From: Haliscomenobacter sp.
GTDB taxonomy: Bacteria > Bacteroidota > Bacteroidia > Chitinophagales > Saprospiraceae
Assembly (NCBI GenBank): GCA_016713275.1
Contig: JADJPL010000028.1
Location: forward strand, 314,480-378,479
Reading direction: 5' to 3'
DNA length: 64,000 nt
Positions 18,998 through 27,741 of this stretch are shown one piece after another (within the stretch, counting starts at the first letter, position 1; the number at the start of each line of letters is the position of its first letter). Made by a program: the position numbers and the translations under genes. The notes beneath the pieces are model-generated. The model saw only the letters and a list, made by a program, of their open reading frames with translations, did not search any database and was not told the origin of the DNA.

Positions 18998-20848
18998 ATG
19001 AAGCGGACACTAATTTTTTTGCTTTTTTGCCTGACCGGCGCCAGTTTGCCGGCTCAGACGACCCAGAAGCCGGTACTTCACGGAAGGCATTGGATGGCGA
19101 TCACAGGAAAACCACTGGCGGCTACCGCCGGTAGTATGATTTTTCAAAAAGGTGGCAATGCTGTCGACGCCGCTTGTGCGATGCTGGCTGCCACCTGCAC
19201 CATGTGGGATGTACTCAGTTGGGGGGGAGAAACCCAGGCGCTCATTTATAACCCCAAAACCGGAAAGGTGATCGCTATCAATGCCCTTGGCGTTGCGCCG
19301 AGCGGGGCGACCACCGAATTTTACAAGAACAAAAACATGGCCTACCCTCCGGAATACGGACCTCTGGCCGCCGTAACGCCCGGCACTCCCGGCGGGCTCA
19401 TGACCATGCTCGCCGAGTATGGAACCTTAAGCCTGAAAGACGTTCTGGCGCCCGCTATGCAAATGGCGGATGGGTATCCGATCGAAAAACAAACCGCCGA
19501 TCTGATGGAGCGGCACAAAGAACGCATCAAAGAATGGCCTTACTCGAAAGCGGTATACCTTACGCACCCGGGCGAAGCGCGCGAGGCGCCCCATGCCGGA
19601 GAGATCTTCCGCCAAACCGATCTGCTCCTTACCCTGCAAAAACTGGTCGATGCCGAAGCCCAGGCTCTCAAAGCCGGCAAGTCCAGAAAAGACGCCATCT
19701 ATGCTGCGAACGACCGCTTTTACAAAGGAGATATTGCCGCAGAAATTGCCCGGGGAACCCAGGAACAAGGCGGGCTGATCGCCAAAGAAGACCTGGCCAA
19801 CTGGAAGGTGCGGATCGAAGAACCCGTGAAAACGACCTATAAGGGGATCGACGTATACAAACTTTCCCAATGGACCCAGGGCCCTGCCATGCTTCAGGCC
19901 CTGAATATCCTGGAACCCCTTGACCTCAAAGGGATGGGGTACAACTCCGCCAAATATATGCATACGCTGTATCAAGCGATGAGCATGGCCTTTGCTGACC
20001 GCGATTTCTATTACGGCGATCCCTATTTCGCCCCGGAAGAACCTATCAAGGGCCTGCTGTCCAAAGAGTACGCCCGCCAACGCGCCCAACAGATCAATCC
20101 GGACAAAAACGATCCCCATATCAAACCGGGTGATCCGTATCCTTTTGAAGGGAAAACCAATCCCTTTACCGATCTCCTCGATAAATGGGGAAAAAGCACC
20201 TCGGCCTTGGCGCCGGCCTCCAATGGCGAGGAATACGCCTCTGCGGAGTTCCTCGAAAGTTTTTATGCCGGCACGACTTCCATCCAGGCTGCCGATAAGG
20301 AAGGTTGGGTGGTTTCCGTCACCCCGAGCGGCGGATGGGTGCCCGCTGTGATCGCCGGGCGCACAGGGGTCGGCTTGAGCCAGCGGGCCCAAAGCTTTGT
20401 GCTCGACCCCGCCCTCAACCCGTTTAATGTGATCGAACCAGGCAAACGCCCCAGGGTAACGCTGACGCCCTCCATGGCCTTAAAAGAGGGAAAACCTTTC
20501 CTCTCGTTTGCGGTTCAGGGTGGCGATTCGCAGGACCAAAACCTGCTCCAGTTTTTCCTGAATATGGTCGAGTTTGGCATGAACGTTCAGGAAGCCTGTG
20601 AAGCCCCAAATTTTAACAGCTTCCAGATGCGCAGTTCATTCGACGACCATGCTTCCCGACCGGGAAATATCCTGCTCAACGAAGAAACCCCCGACTGGAT
20701 CCGCAAAACGCTTCAGGAAATGGGCTACAAACCTAGCTATGACCGCCGGACGTCGGGCCCCATCAACGCGATCTTTTTCGATTGGAAACACGGCAGCTTC
20801 TGGGGCGGTTCCAGTAACCACGGGGAAGACTATGGGATAGGATGGTAG
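18998..20848 (+). CDS. Gamma-glutamyltransferase family protein (Ntn hydrolase)
   Basis: A 616-residue exported protein with a signal peptide ending near SLPAQTTQ. It has the family layout: an N-terminal large-subunit region (FQKGGNAVDAACAMLAATC, GTPGGLMTMLAEYG) and a small-subunit region starting at the autoprocessing threonine, here Thr426 or Thr427 in YAGTTSIQAADKEGWVVSV. The residues after the threonine differ from the TTHxSVVD of classical enzymes, including the second copy at 61.6 kb, so this is a divergent subfamily and the substrate may not be glutathione. It is convergent with a barrel gene; an ACGG-type repeat begins at its stop codon. Confidence 0.85.
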   Translation: MKRTLIFLLFCLTGASLPAQTTQKPVLHGRHWMAITGKPLAATAGSMIFQKGGNAVDAACAMLAATCTMWDVLSWGGETQALIYNPKTGKVIAINALGVAPSGATTEFYKNKNMAYPPEYGPLAAVTPGTPGGLMTMLAEYGTLSLKDVLAPAMQMADGYPIEKQTADLMERHKERIKEWPYSKAVYLTHPGEAREAPHAGEIFRQTDLLLTLQKLVDAEAQALKAGKSRKDAIYAANDRFYKGDIAAEIARGTQEQGGLIAKEDLANWKVRIEEPVKTTYKGIDVYKLSQWTQGPAMLQALNILEPLDLKGMGYNSAKYMHTLYQAMSMAFADRDFYYGDPYFAPEEPIKGLLSKEYARQRAQQINPDKNDPHIKPGDPYPFEGKTNPFTDLLDKWGKSTSALAPASNGEEYASAEFLESFYAGTTSIQAADKEGWVVSVTPSGGWVPAVIAGRTGVGLSQRAQSFVLDPALNPFNVIEPGKRPRVTLTPSMALKEGKPFLSFAVQGGDSQDQNLLQFFLNMVEFGMNVQEACEAPNFNSFQMRSSFDDHASRPGNILLNEETPDWIRKTLQEMGYKPSYDRRTSGPINAIFFDWKHGSFWGGSSNHGEDYGIGW

Positions 20849-20938
20849 ACGGTGGACGGTGGACGAGACGGGGACGGTAGGAGACGGTGGACGGGACAAA
20901 TTTCCGTCCACCGTCTTCCGTCCACCGTCTCCCGTCTA
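20846..20938. repeat. ACGG-type short repeat array joining two convergent stop codons
   Basis: Units of ACGGTGG, ACGGGAG and similar fill the gap between two convergent genes, in both orientations, so the tract can fold into a long hairpin. It starts at the TAG stop of the plus-strand gene (20846-20848) and ends at the TAG stop of the minus-strand gene (20936-20938); each stop is directly followed by ACGG in its own orientation. It may act as a bidirectional terminator. The same arrangement recurs at 60030 and 60754. Confidence 0.8.
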
Positions 20939-21469
20939 GAGCTGCAAGCTGATTCCGAGCTGGAGAACGGCGATGCCGTAGCCCAGTTCGCCGAAGAGGC
21001 GGAGGTTGTCGCTTACCTGATAGCGGGTTCCAATGTGGCCGGACCAGCCGAATCCACTGACGCTGGTCGAGGTGGGTACGGTACCTGCGCCGTCCCATTT
21101 GCTGGAGCCGATGGTGTAGCCCAAAAATACGCCGGCATAGGGATCCCACTCGTCGGGAAGGTCGAGTACATTCCCCAGGTGGTAGCTGGCGCGGGGGCCG
21201 ATAATAATGTAGGAGTACTTCCATTTGCCGTCAAAGAAATCAAAATCTTCTTTGTAGGTCGCGTAAGCGAGGTAACCGCCTACGCTGATGTCGTCGGTGA
21301 TGCCATATTCCCCGCTGGCGCCGATGGGGGGCAATACCGCGTTGCCGGTTCCGAACACGGGCAGCAGGCCAATCCCGATGTTGAGGTTAAAATCGCCTTC
21401 GGCGTGCTGGGCGAAAGAGGCTTGACTCAGGGTCAAGAGCAGTGCGAATACAAAAAATAGCTTCTTCAT
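20936..21469 (-). CDS. Outer-membrane beta-barrel protein
   Basis: A 177-residue exported protein. It has a signal peptide (MKKLFFVFALLLTLSQASFAQ) and alternating strands such as GASGEYGITDDISVGGYLAY, YIIIGPRASYHLG, WSGHIGTRYQVSDNLRLFGE and the terminal LGYGIAVLQLGISLQL. The glycine-bounded strands fit a small porin-like barrel. I chose the ATG at 21469 for the signal peptide; the open frame extends upstream without support. Its stop lies in an ACGG-type array shared with the convergent gamma-glutamyltransferase gene. No function can be assigned. Confidence 0.75.
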   Translation of the reverse strand: MKKLFFVFALLLTLSQASFAQHAEGDFNLNIGIGLLPVFGTGNAVLPPIGASGEYGITDDISVGGYLAYATYKEDFDFFDGKWKYSYIIIGPRASYHLGNVLDLPDEWDPYAGVFLGYTIGSSKWDGAGTVPTSTSVSGFGWSGHIGTRYQVSDNLRLFGELGYGIAVLQLGISLQL

Positions 21470-21669
21470 AATAGGTTCTTGGTTTTGGTCCAAAATTACA
21501 ACACCTCTTTGAGATTGAGGCCAATTTATGGGCGTTCTGTGTTTGGAAATGGAACAATTAACGATTTGGCGATAAGGAACCAGGATTGATTTTACCGGAA
21601 GGTAACAAAAAACAGCCGGAAATTTTTTTCCTTGCCGAAATGGAGCGTAGGCTCTGCCCATCCCAGGAT

Positions 21670-21710
21670 AAAAAAAGCAGACCGGTGCGAAAATTATTGC
21701 ACCGGTCTGC
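21670..21710 (-). terminator. Rho-independent terminator
   Basis: A perfect 12-bp stem, GCAGACCGGTGC (21677-21688) with GCACCGGTCTGC (21699-21710), around a 10-base loop. On the minus strand it is followed by a run of seven T (21670-21676). It lies about 70 bases downstream of the beta-helix membrane gene ending at 21783 and should terminate it. Confidence 0.85.
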
Positions 21711-21782
21711 CGGTCAAGTGGGTCTTTTAAGAGCCCAGGAAAATCGGGTGATTATCCGGATGATTTCTTCTTTTTACAGGGA

Positions 21783-23027
21783 TTATACGAGGTCGCTATC
21801 GGGTTCTTCTTTTTGAGGAGTTGCCGGCGCCGGATTAGCTTGCTTGTCGAAATGGCGTGCGACGTGGCCTATGGCGATGGCAGCCAGAACAAAGTTAGCC
21901 AGCGGGCCGATAAAGGGAATCAAACCTACGACGCGCAGCCCAAGGAACAGCCCGCCTGCAAGCAGGGCGATTTGTCCGCTGCCATTTTTCCAGTTTTTCG
22001 CGAAGGTCAGTTCGTGAGCGGCAACGACAGCGGCAACGGCGTTGGCGGAAAGCGCAATGGCGGTGAACGCGCTAAACCCGATCAGGCCCACCGGGATGCC
22101 GATGACGGTAATGGTAGCGATAAAGGACAGGAACGGCAGCCCAAGGAACAGCAGCAATCCTCTGGTCATCGACCGGGCAGCAAACTGGCGGGCCAACCCG
22201 GCGCGGCCGGCAAAGAAGGTGTTGAAGAAAGCGACCAGCAGCAGGGTGAGCAGCAACCCGCTAACCGCACGGAAGGCGGTGAACGCAGCCATTCCCTTTT
22301 TAGCAGAGTGCTTCCAGTCTACTTTGTCATAGCCCGGGCGAAGCGCGTTGTCGTACTTGGCCTGAGCGCCGCCAGCCATGGCTTTGGAGAAATCGGCGCC
22401 GTTTTCGCGCTTTGTCCAGTATTGAACGTCGCCTTCAAAACGGGCGTCGCTGCCCAGATCGATTTCCTGGGCGACGATTTTCGAGGTTCCTTTTACGGTT
22501 CCACTCAGGCCGAGGTGGCCGGTTTGGGCATGGAGATTCCCCATAACCGTTCCGCTGAGAAATACTTCGCCTCCGGCAATGCGCAAATTGCCTGCGATAT
22601 CGCCTTCAATCCAGACGTTTCCGCCTGCGATGTAGACGTCGCCGCCGATCCGGACGTCCTTGGGAATGCGGATTTCGCCGCCGGTAATGGTGAGGTCGCC
22701 GGCTACCGGTTTATTGATCCGGATATTTCCGCCCATGAGGCGCAAATCCCCGCCGGTTTCGCCATCGATCGACAAATCGCCGCCAGCCAGGAGAATATCG
22801 TTCTGGATTTTCTGGGCGATGCGGATATTGCCTCCCGCTCCGATCAAGTCGCCGGTAATCTCTGCGTCCACCGTGATTTCGCCCCCGGCGACGTAGGTGT
22901 TCCCATCGGCTTTTTCGGTAATCCGGACGTGGTCGCCGGTGCGTACCTGGGATTTTTGTGCGGTTGAATGAAGGCCCCAAAGAACCAGCAAGCCGAGCAG
23001 GCCGAGGCGGAACATGTGCTTTTTCAT
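21783..23027 (-). CDS. Bactofilin-like beta-helix membrane protein
   Basis: A 414-residue protein in three parts. A signal peptide (MKKHMFRLGLLGLLVLWGLHSTAQ) leads into about 190 residues of short glycine-rich repeats of the form GDLxIxGGxIxI (for example GDLIGAGGNIRI, GDLRLMGGNIRI, GDVYIAGGNVWI), which predicts a polymer-forming right-handed beta-helix related to bactofilins. A charged linker follows, then four or five hydrophobic helices (about 245-390) and a charged tail. Similar proteins are annotated as polymer-forming cytoskeletal proteins, but the signal peptide places this helix in the periplasm. Its role is unknown; a scaffold in the envelope is a guess. A strong terminator lies downstream. 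Confidence 0.75.
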   Translation of the reverse strand: MKKHMFRLGLLGLLVLWGLHSTAQKSQVRTGDHVRITEKADGNTYVAGGEITVDAEITGDLIGAGGNIRIAQKIQNDILLAGGDLSIDGETGGDLRLMGGNIRINKPVAGDLTITGGEIRIPKDVRIGGDVYIAGGNVWIEGDIAGNLRIAGGEVFLSGTVMGNLHAQTGHLGLSGTVKGTSKIVAQEIDLGSDARFEGDVQYWTKRENGADFSKAMAGGAQAKYDNALRPGYDKVDWKHSAKKGMAAFTAFRAVSGLLLTLLLVAFFNTFFAGRAGLARQFAARSMTRGLLLFLGLPFLSFIATITVIGIPVGLIGFSAFTAIALSANAVAAVVAAHELTFAKNWKNGSGQIALLAGGLFLGLRVVGLIPFIGPLANFVLAAIAIGHVARHFDKQANPAPATPQKEEPDSDLV

Positions 23028-23162
23028 GCGTTGTGGTTTAAAACAGGTTTTGCGAGTGATTTTTTTTCATGGTTCAAAAATGGCCTTGTCCATCGGGAAT
23101 TGCTATTTTTTTACACAGGAAGGGGAAAAAACTCTGCAAACGGATATTTTCTGGCTATGAAA

Positions 23163-24098
23163 TCAGGAAGACTCCCTTGCTTTTAGTTCCAGGAAGTACC
23201 CATAAAACTGATCCAGGTATTCCCTGACCGCCTGAAGCCAATGCTGGAACAGGGTTGTTTCTTTCGCTTGCAAAGCTCTCAAGGCGTTGACTTTCAGGCG
23301 GACGTTGCACCGGTACCATTTAAAAAACAGGAAAATCAACGTGTCTTCGTCTGTGAGCATACAAGGCATTTGCCGAAGGTAATCATCCAAAAAACAGGAG
23401 GCCAGATCGGGCTTGCCGTAGTGTTCCAGATCCATACATAAAAAGGCAATTTCGTCCAACAGATCAATCTGGCGGAAGGAATCATTGAATTCGATGCAGT
23501 CGAAAATGACGGGTTCTTTCAAAAGAAAGATATTCTTGGAGTGCAGGTCTCCATGCCCGTCGATCCGGAAGCCCAGTTGAATACGCTCCTTTATGCGGGG
23601 AAACACCCGCTGAAGCATAGGCGGAGCGGACGTCAACGCTTCCTCCACCTTTTCCCGGGCTGTTTTTCCCAGATGCCGTTCCAAAAAATCAGTAACACTG
23701 CGCAGATCGTCGAACAACCGAACCTTTGCTTCCAGATCAAACGGCAGATCTACCCGCTGGGCTTTCTGGTGAAACGCGGTCAGTATGCCAGCCAGTTGGG
23801 CCATGTGGGTAGGAGTGACTTCATTTTTTTCTAAAAGAAGGTTCATTTGCCGGGTGTTATCCTGGCGCGTCATGCAAAGCGCGTAATCTACTATTTCGCC
23901 GTTCCCTTTTCCAATGGAGAACCGGTTTCCGGTGCGTAGAACCGGAAGAACGCTGAGGTACATGTCTTGGGTCAGCCGCCGGTTCAGCATCAATTCGTGG
24001 TCGCAGAAAAAATGGCGTTGCGAAAGAGCAGAAAAATCGGCAAACGAGAACCGCACTGGTTTTTTGATCTTGAACGCTCTGGTATCGGTAAGTAACAC
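23163..24098 (-). CDS. APH-like phosphotransferase family protein, start uncertain
   Basis: 311 residues from the first usable in-frame start, a GTG at 24098. It resembles the aminoglycoside-phosphotransferase-like half of bacterial APH-AAA fusion proteins: RAFKIKKPVRFSFADF (nucleotide-binding lysines), the catalytic loop RIDGHGDLHSKNIFLL and the metal-binding FDCIEFNDSFRQIDLLDEIA. The frame continues upstream with family-like residues (LTDPDFPEPTRKVELVETHI, ISW) as far as codon 24179, but the expected ATG at 24189-24191 is cut off by an in-frame TAA at 24180-24182. Either the real start is unusual or there is a mutation or base error. The partner kinase gene lies just upstream. Confidence 0.7.
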   Translation of the reverse strand: MLLTDTRAFKIKKPVRFSFADFSALSQRHFFCDHELMLNRRLTQDMYLSVLPVLRTGNRFSIGKGNGEIVDYALCMTRQDNTRQMNLLLEKNEVTPTHMAQLAGILTAFHQKAQRVDLPFDLEAKVRLFDDLRSVTDFLERHLGKTAREKVEEALTSAPPMLQRVFPRIKERIQLGFRIDGHGDLHSKNIFLLKEPVIFDCIEFNDSFRQIDLLDEIAFLCMDLEHYGKPDLASCFLDDYLRQMPCMLTDEDTLIFLFFKWYRCNVRLKVNALRALQAKETTLFQHWLQAVREYLDQFYGYFLELKARESS

Positions 24099-24212
24099 CC
24101 AGGAAATATGGGTTTCTACCAGCTCGACTTTCCGGGTAGGTTCCGGGAAGTCCGGGTCAGTAAGCCATTGGTGAACCTCTTACCTGGTCATGGCGGATTT
24201 GATTTGTTTTCT

Positions 24213-24758
24213 TCAACGCGAATTGCCCGGAGGGCGGACGATGAATTGCTCTGCTTCGGCGACCATTTCTTCCACGGTAAGGAGATCAGACCAAAGCGCC
24301 AGACAGGGTTCATCATCTAAAGGCTCGAACCGGTTGCGGATCATTTCGTAAACGGGAAAATTGGCTTCACTGAAAGGCCTGGGTTGATTAACCCGGTATT
24401 CGATCGTTTGGGCGTTTGCCCGGATCTCTATCCAATAAAGAAGGCATCCCGTTTCCACGGCAAGGGCTTTGAACTTGTTGCGCAGCAACTTTTTGTAAAA
24501 CGTGCCGTCCACGATTACGCCGCTGCCTTGTTTCAGAATGCGGCGCGCAGACGCACACACCTCGCCATACACTTCCTCCTTGCTTTCCTCGTCGTACTTA
24601 CCCGACAAACCCAACTGGAATCGGATTTGGTCGGTATTGAGGTGTGGGATACCTAACTGCGTTGCCAAGGCCTGAGCAAACGTACTCTTTCCAGCCCCCG
24701 GCAATCCAAAGACAATAACTAATGGCGCGGTCCCTTTTGTTGAGCTCATACGGGTCAT
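24213..24758 (-). CDS. P-loop AAA-type kinase, partner of the APH-like protein
   Basis: A 181-residue ATP-binding protein with Walker A VFGLPGAGKSTFAQALA (about residues 15-31), then LNTDQIRFQLGL and SGVIVDGTFYKKLLRNKF, which resemble the zeta-toxin and nucleoside-kinase-like AAA_33 family. In many bacteria this domain is fused to the C-terminus of an APH-like domain; here the two are separate neighbouring genes. It overlaps the CHAD gene by four bases (ATGA), so the two are translationally coupled. The substrate is unknown. Confidence 0.75.
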   Translation of the reverse strand: MTRMSSTKGTAPLVIVFGLPGAGKSTFAQALATQLGIPHLNTDQIRFQLGLSGKYDEESKEEVYGEVCASARRILKQGSGVIVDGTFYKKLLRNKFKALAVETGCLLYWIEIRANAQTIEYRVNQPRPFSEANFPVYEMIRNRFEPLDDEPCLALWSDLLTVEEMVAEAEQFIVRPPGNSR

Positions 24759-25666
24759 TTTATTCCTTCTTCCATGTTCTTTTGATGGAAGGAACTATTC
24801 ACTGCCCGGCGTTGTTCGCCTCCTTCGATCAGGCGGGCAAGCCGGGCGGCATGCCAAGCCTCCTCAAGGGCTTGCTCCAATTCATCCAGAACAGGTCCCA
24901 ACCCGCCTAACTCCCCAACGGTCTTTTCCGTAGATTTCGAATGTTCTTTATCCAGTTTATGCCTTATTTTGGCAGAGCAGGCCTTGGGTTCTTCGCGCAG
25001 AAGTTCCCGGATGAAGTCCAGATCGTGCCAGTTCCCAAGCAGCGTTTGGAACTTGTCGAGCGCCTTCATCGTTTTTTTGGGAAGGCAGGTTTCAGGGAAT
25101 AGCAATTCGAGCATGCGGAGGTTAAAATACAGGTCTTTCAGGCGTTTGCGCAAATAATGAAGGCACTCCACCAGTCCGGTCCCTTCCAGGGTTTTCCGGA
25201 TTTCCTGAAGGAGGGTTTTCAGGAACTGTTCGAAGCGGTCGAGCGCGACCCCCGGCTGTATGGCCTGTATGGCCGATTCGGCGGTGCGCTCCAGGCGCCT
25301 TACCGGCGCCAGCGTCAGTTCCTTTTCGTACTCTTGCAGCAGGATTTTATACGATTCCTCCCGTTGTTTCAACCAAGAGGCGAACAGGGAGTCCAGGCGC
25401 ATCCGCTGCCGGAGCAAACTGCGCTCTACCTGCAAGTCGCGCACCTTTCCAGCCAGGCCGTAAAGCTCCCCAAAGGAGGCTTTGGCCTCTTTGGCGGAAA
25501 AAGCCGGTTCGACCGCTTCGAGGAAACGGTAAAAGGCCATTTGCTTCTTCAGATTGACCCGAAGGTCGTGAACCGTATCTCTCCCGTACGCCTGGTCTAC
25601 TTCGAGAAACAGACGATGAAAATCCTTGCATATACTGCGGTAATATTCCAAAAGCTGGCGTTGCAT
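24755..25666 (-). CDS. CHAD domain protein
   Basis: 303 residues, mostly charged alpha-helix. Conserved histidine and basic-residue segments characteristic of CHAD domains are visible: DTVHDLRVNLKKQMAFYRFL near the N-terminus, LVECLHYLRKRLKDLYFNLRM in the middle and LLGNWHDLDFIRELL towards the end. CHAD domains bind inorganic polyphosphate through these basic faces and localise to polyphosphate granules. It is the first gene of a coupled set with the P-loop kinase and the APH-like protein, which suggests a shared role in phosphate or polyphosphate metabolism. That link is inference from context. Confidence 0.85.
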   Translation of the reverse strand: MQRQLLEYYRSICKDFHRLFLEVDQAYGRDTVHDLRVNLKKQMAFYRFLEAVEPAFSAKEAKASFGELYGLAGKVRDLQVERSLLRQRMRLDSLFASWLKQREESYKILLQEYEKELTLAPVRRLERTAESAIQAIQPGVALDRFEQFLKTLLQEIRKTLEGTGLVECLHYLRKRLKDLYFNLRMLELLFPETCLPKKTMKALDKFQTLLGNWHDLDFIRELLREEPKACSAKIRHKLDKEHSKSTEKTVGELGGLGPVLDELEQALEEAWHAARLARLIEGGEQRRAVNSSFHQKNMEEGIK

Positions 25667-25708
25667 AGCACAGGTTGATTCAACGAATAATCTGTATTGG
25701 AAAGCGTA

Positions 25709-26158
25709 TTACACCACCTGGATTTTGGAATGCGTTTTGGTTGCCTCAACGGGCGCATCCCGGAAAACAAGGGTCAATATTCCGTTTTCATACCTGGCTT
25801 CGATTTCCTCATGCGCTACTTGCGGAGAAAGTTTGAAACAGTGTTCAAAGGAATAAAAGTCGAATGCTTCGAGGATATAGGCTTCGTCTGGGTTAGCTCC
25901 TGCCTGGTTTTTTTGGCCGCGCACTTTGAGAACGTCCCCTTCGACCATTACTTCGATGTCTTCTTTGGTATATCCCGGCGTTGCGATCCGGAGCACAAAC
26001 AGGCCATCTTCCCGGACTATTCCGGCTGGGGGCTGAATAGAATCTGCAGGAGGAACATCGAATGCGGAATGCCCCAGGAAGTGATCGCGGTCGAGGAGCC
26101 GGGCAAAATACTGGCCCATCCGATCAAAGGCGTGGTTGTGAATTTTAGCGCTCCACAT
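25709..26158 (-). CDS. Small heat-shock protein, Hsp20/alpha-crystallin family
   Basis: A 149-residue chaperone. The central alpha-crystallin domain is visible from DGLFVLRIATPGYTKEDIEV through VEGDVLKVRGQK and FKLSPQVAHEEIEARYENGI to LTLVF. The C-terminal KIQVV supplies the I-x-V motif used for oligomer contacts. Such proteins hold unfolded proteins in the cytoplasm without ATP. It sits between the CHAD cluster and hemN on the same strand. I see no HrcA CIRCE-type element upstream. Confidence 0.88.
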   Translation of the reverse strand: MWSAKIHNHAFDRMGQYFARLLDRDHFLGHSAFDVPPADSIQPPAGIVREDGLFVLRIATPGYTKEDIEVMVEGDVLKVRGQKNQAGANPDEAYILEAFDFYSFEHCFKLSPQVAHEEIEARYENGILTLVFRDAPVEATKTHSKIQVV

Positions 26159-26249
26159 AACAGTTCCTTTTGGTGATAGGTCAATATATCTTTTTTCTCC
26201 GTTCCGCGCATCTTCTTAAATCATTCGTTTTCGCTGATTTATATCAGTT

Positions 26250-27605
26250 TCAGACATTTTGGCTAAAAAGGGCGCCGCTGGGTTGTTTTTGCCAATAGCG
26301 TGCATCCAGCGCCATACAGAGGATGCGTAGAAACGGCCTTCCTTTTTCGGTAACGCGCAACCGGCAGGGGAAAAGCTCGGCGAGGCCGTCGGCTATCAGC
26401 GGTTCCCTTCGTTTGAGCCCTTCTTTTATCGCCTGGCATTGGGAGCCCGGGATTTCCCAACTGGTTTCAAACCGGCACATGAGGTTGAGGATATGGGTGC
26501 GAACCGCCTGGTCTTCGGCGGTGAGCAAATGCCCTTTTGAAAGCGCCAAATGCCCGGTTTCGATCGCTTCCCGGTAGGCTTCAATGGTTTTTTCATTTTG
26601 CACGAACGCATCCCAGCTATCGCTGATAGCCGAAGCGCCCAAGCCGATACTCAGCCGGGTATAATAAGGGGTGTAGCCCATGAAGTTGCGATGCAAAGCG
26701 CCGGTTTCCCAGGCTTCATACAGCGGATCGCCCGGCAGGGCAAAATGATCCATACCGATTTCTACATAGCCCATCTCCTCGAGGAGGTTTCTGCCCAATT
26801 CGTAGAGTTCCCGTTTTTCCTGGCCCAGGGGCAGATCCGCTTCGGAATAGGCGCGTTGGCTGGGTTTGACCCAGGGCACATGGGCGTAGCTGTAAAAGGC
26901 AATCCGTTCCGGGCGGAGCAGTCGGACCTCCTCCATGGTGCGGCGGATACGATCTTTGGTTTGAAGGGGGAGGCCATAGATCAGGTCAAAATTGATGCTG
27001 GAGTAGCCGGTGTCCCGGGCCCAGGCAGTTACCTGCCGGACTTCGTCCACCGTCTGCTGGCGATTGATGATCTCCATGATCTCGGGAGCAACGTCCTGAA
27101 CCCCGATGCTAATTCGCCGGAAGCCCAGTTGGTAAAGGGTTTGCAGGTGCTCGGGGGTAGTGCTGTTGGGATGAGCCTCAAAGCTGAACTCGTGTTTGTC
27201 CGGGATCTCAGCGGTTTGAAGAATCCCCCGGAGCAGGAGCTCCAGATTCCGTGGTTGGAAAAAGGTCGGCGTGCCTCCGCCCAAATGGACCTCCCGCAAA
27301 ATCGGCTTTTGGGGAAATTGCCGGAGGTAGATATTCCATTCCTTGAGCAGAGTTTCTATGTAGGGAAGCTCCACGTCGTGGTTTAGCGTAATGCGTTTAT
27401 TGCACCCGCAATAGGTACAAAGGCGCTCGCAATAGGGAAGGTGCAGGTACAAGCTGATTTCCATATCGTGAGCGAAAGCGTGCCAAACCTTGTCCAGCCA
27501 GGTGGTTTCTTCCGGAATTTCTTCCTGCCAGTAGGGAACGGTGGGGTAACTGGTATAACGAGGCGCAGGAATATTGTATTTTTGCAGCAATACGGGATCG
27601 GTCAT
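26250..27605 (-). CDS. hemN: Oxygen-independent coproporphyrinogen III oxidase
   Basis: 451 residues, the usual length for bacterial HemN. It is a radical-SAM enzyme that decarboxylates coproporphyrinogen III to protoporphyrinogen IX in anaerobic haem synthesis. The cluster motif is CERLCTYCGC (CX3CX2C plus a further Cys), following HLPYC near residue 60. Also present are the SAM-binding VHLGGGTPTFF, the ISIGVQDV segment and the HemN-specific YSYAHVPWVKPSQRA. The full N-terminal LLQKYNIPAPRYTSYPTVP supports HemN over the shorter HemW. Haem supply is relevant to the dodecaheme cytochrome in the same window. A TACCTTTG core lies 23 bases upstream of the start. Confidence 0.93.
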   Translation of the reverse strand: MTDPVLLQKYNIPAPRYTSYPTVPYWQEEIPEETTWLDKVWHAFAHDMEISLYLHLPYCERLCTYCGCNKRITLNHDVELPYIETLLKEWNIYLRQFPQKPILREVHLGGGTPTFFQPRNLELLLRGILQTAEIPDKHEFSFEAHPNSTTPEHLQTLYQLGFRRISIGVQDVAPEIMEIINRQQTVDEVRQVTAWARDTGYSSINFDLIYGLPLQTKDRIRRTMEEVRLLRPERIAFYSYAHVPWVKPSQRAYSEADLPLGQEKRELYELGRNLLEEMGYVEIGMDHFALPGDPLYEAWETGALHRNFMGYTPYYTRLSIGLGASAISDSWDAFVQNEKTIEAYREAIETGHLALSKGHLLTAEDQAVRTHILNLMCRFETSWEIPGSQCQAIKEGLKRREPLIADGLAELFPCRLRVTEKGRPFLRILCMALDARYWQKQPSGALFSQNV

Positions 27606-27627
27606 ATTTGGCTTGGTTTGCTTTCTG

Positions 27628-27635
27628 CAAAGGTA
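27628..27635 (-). promoter_or_regulatory. Candidate promoter core (TAnnTTTG) for hemN
   Basis: The minus strand reads TACCTTTG, matching the Bacteroidota -7 consensus TAnnTTTG, 23 bases upstream of the hemN ATG. I do not see a clear -33 TTTG at the standard distance, so confidence is limited. Confidence 0.45.
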
Positions 27636-27741
27636 GGCTCAAAGCGTGGGCGGCCCGAATGACTTTTATCATTCTTTTGTCGGAACGTGGAAAACCGGTC
27701 GTGGAAGAAATTTATCGAATGCGCTTATAATAAAACGCTTT

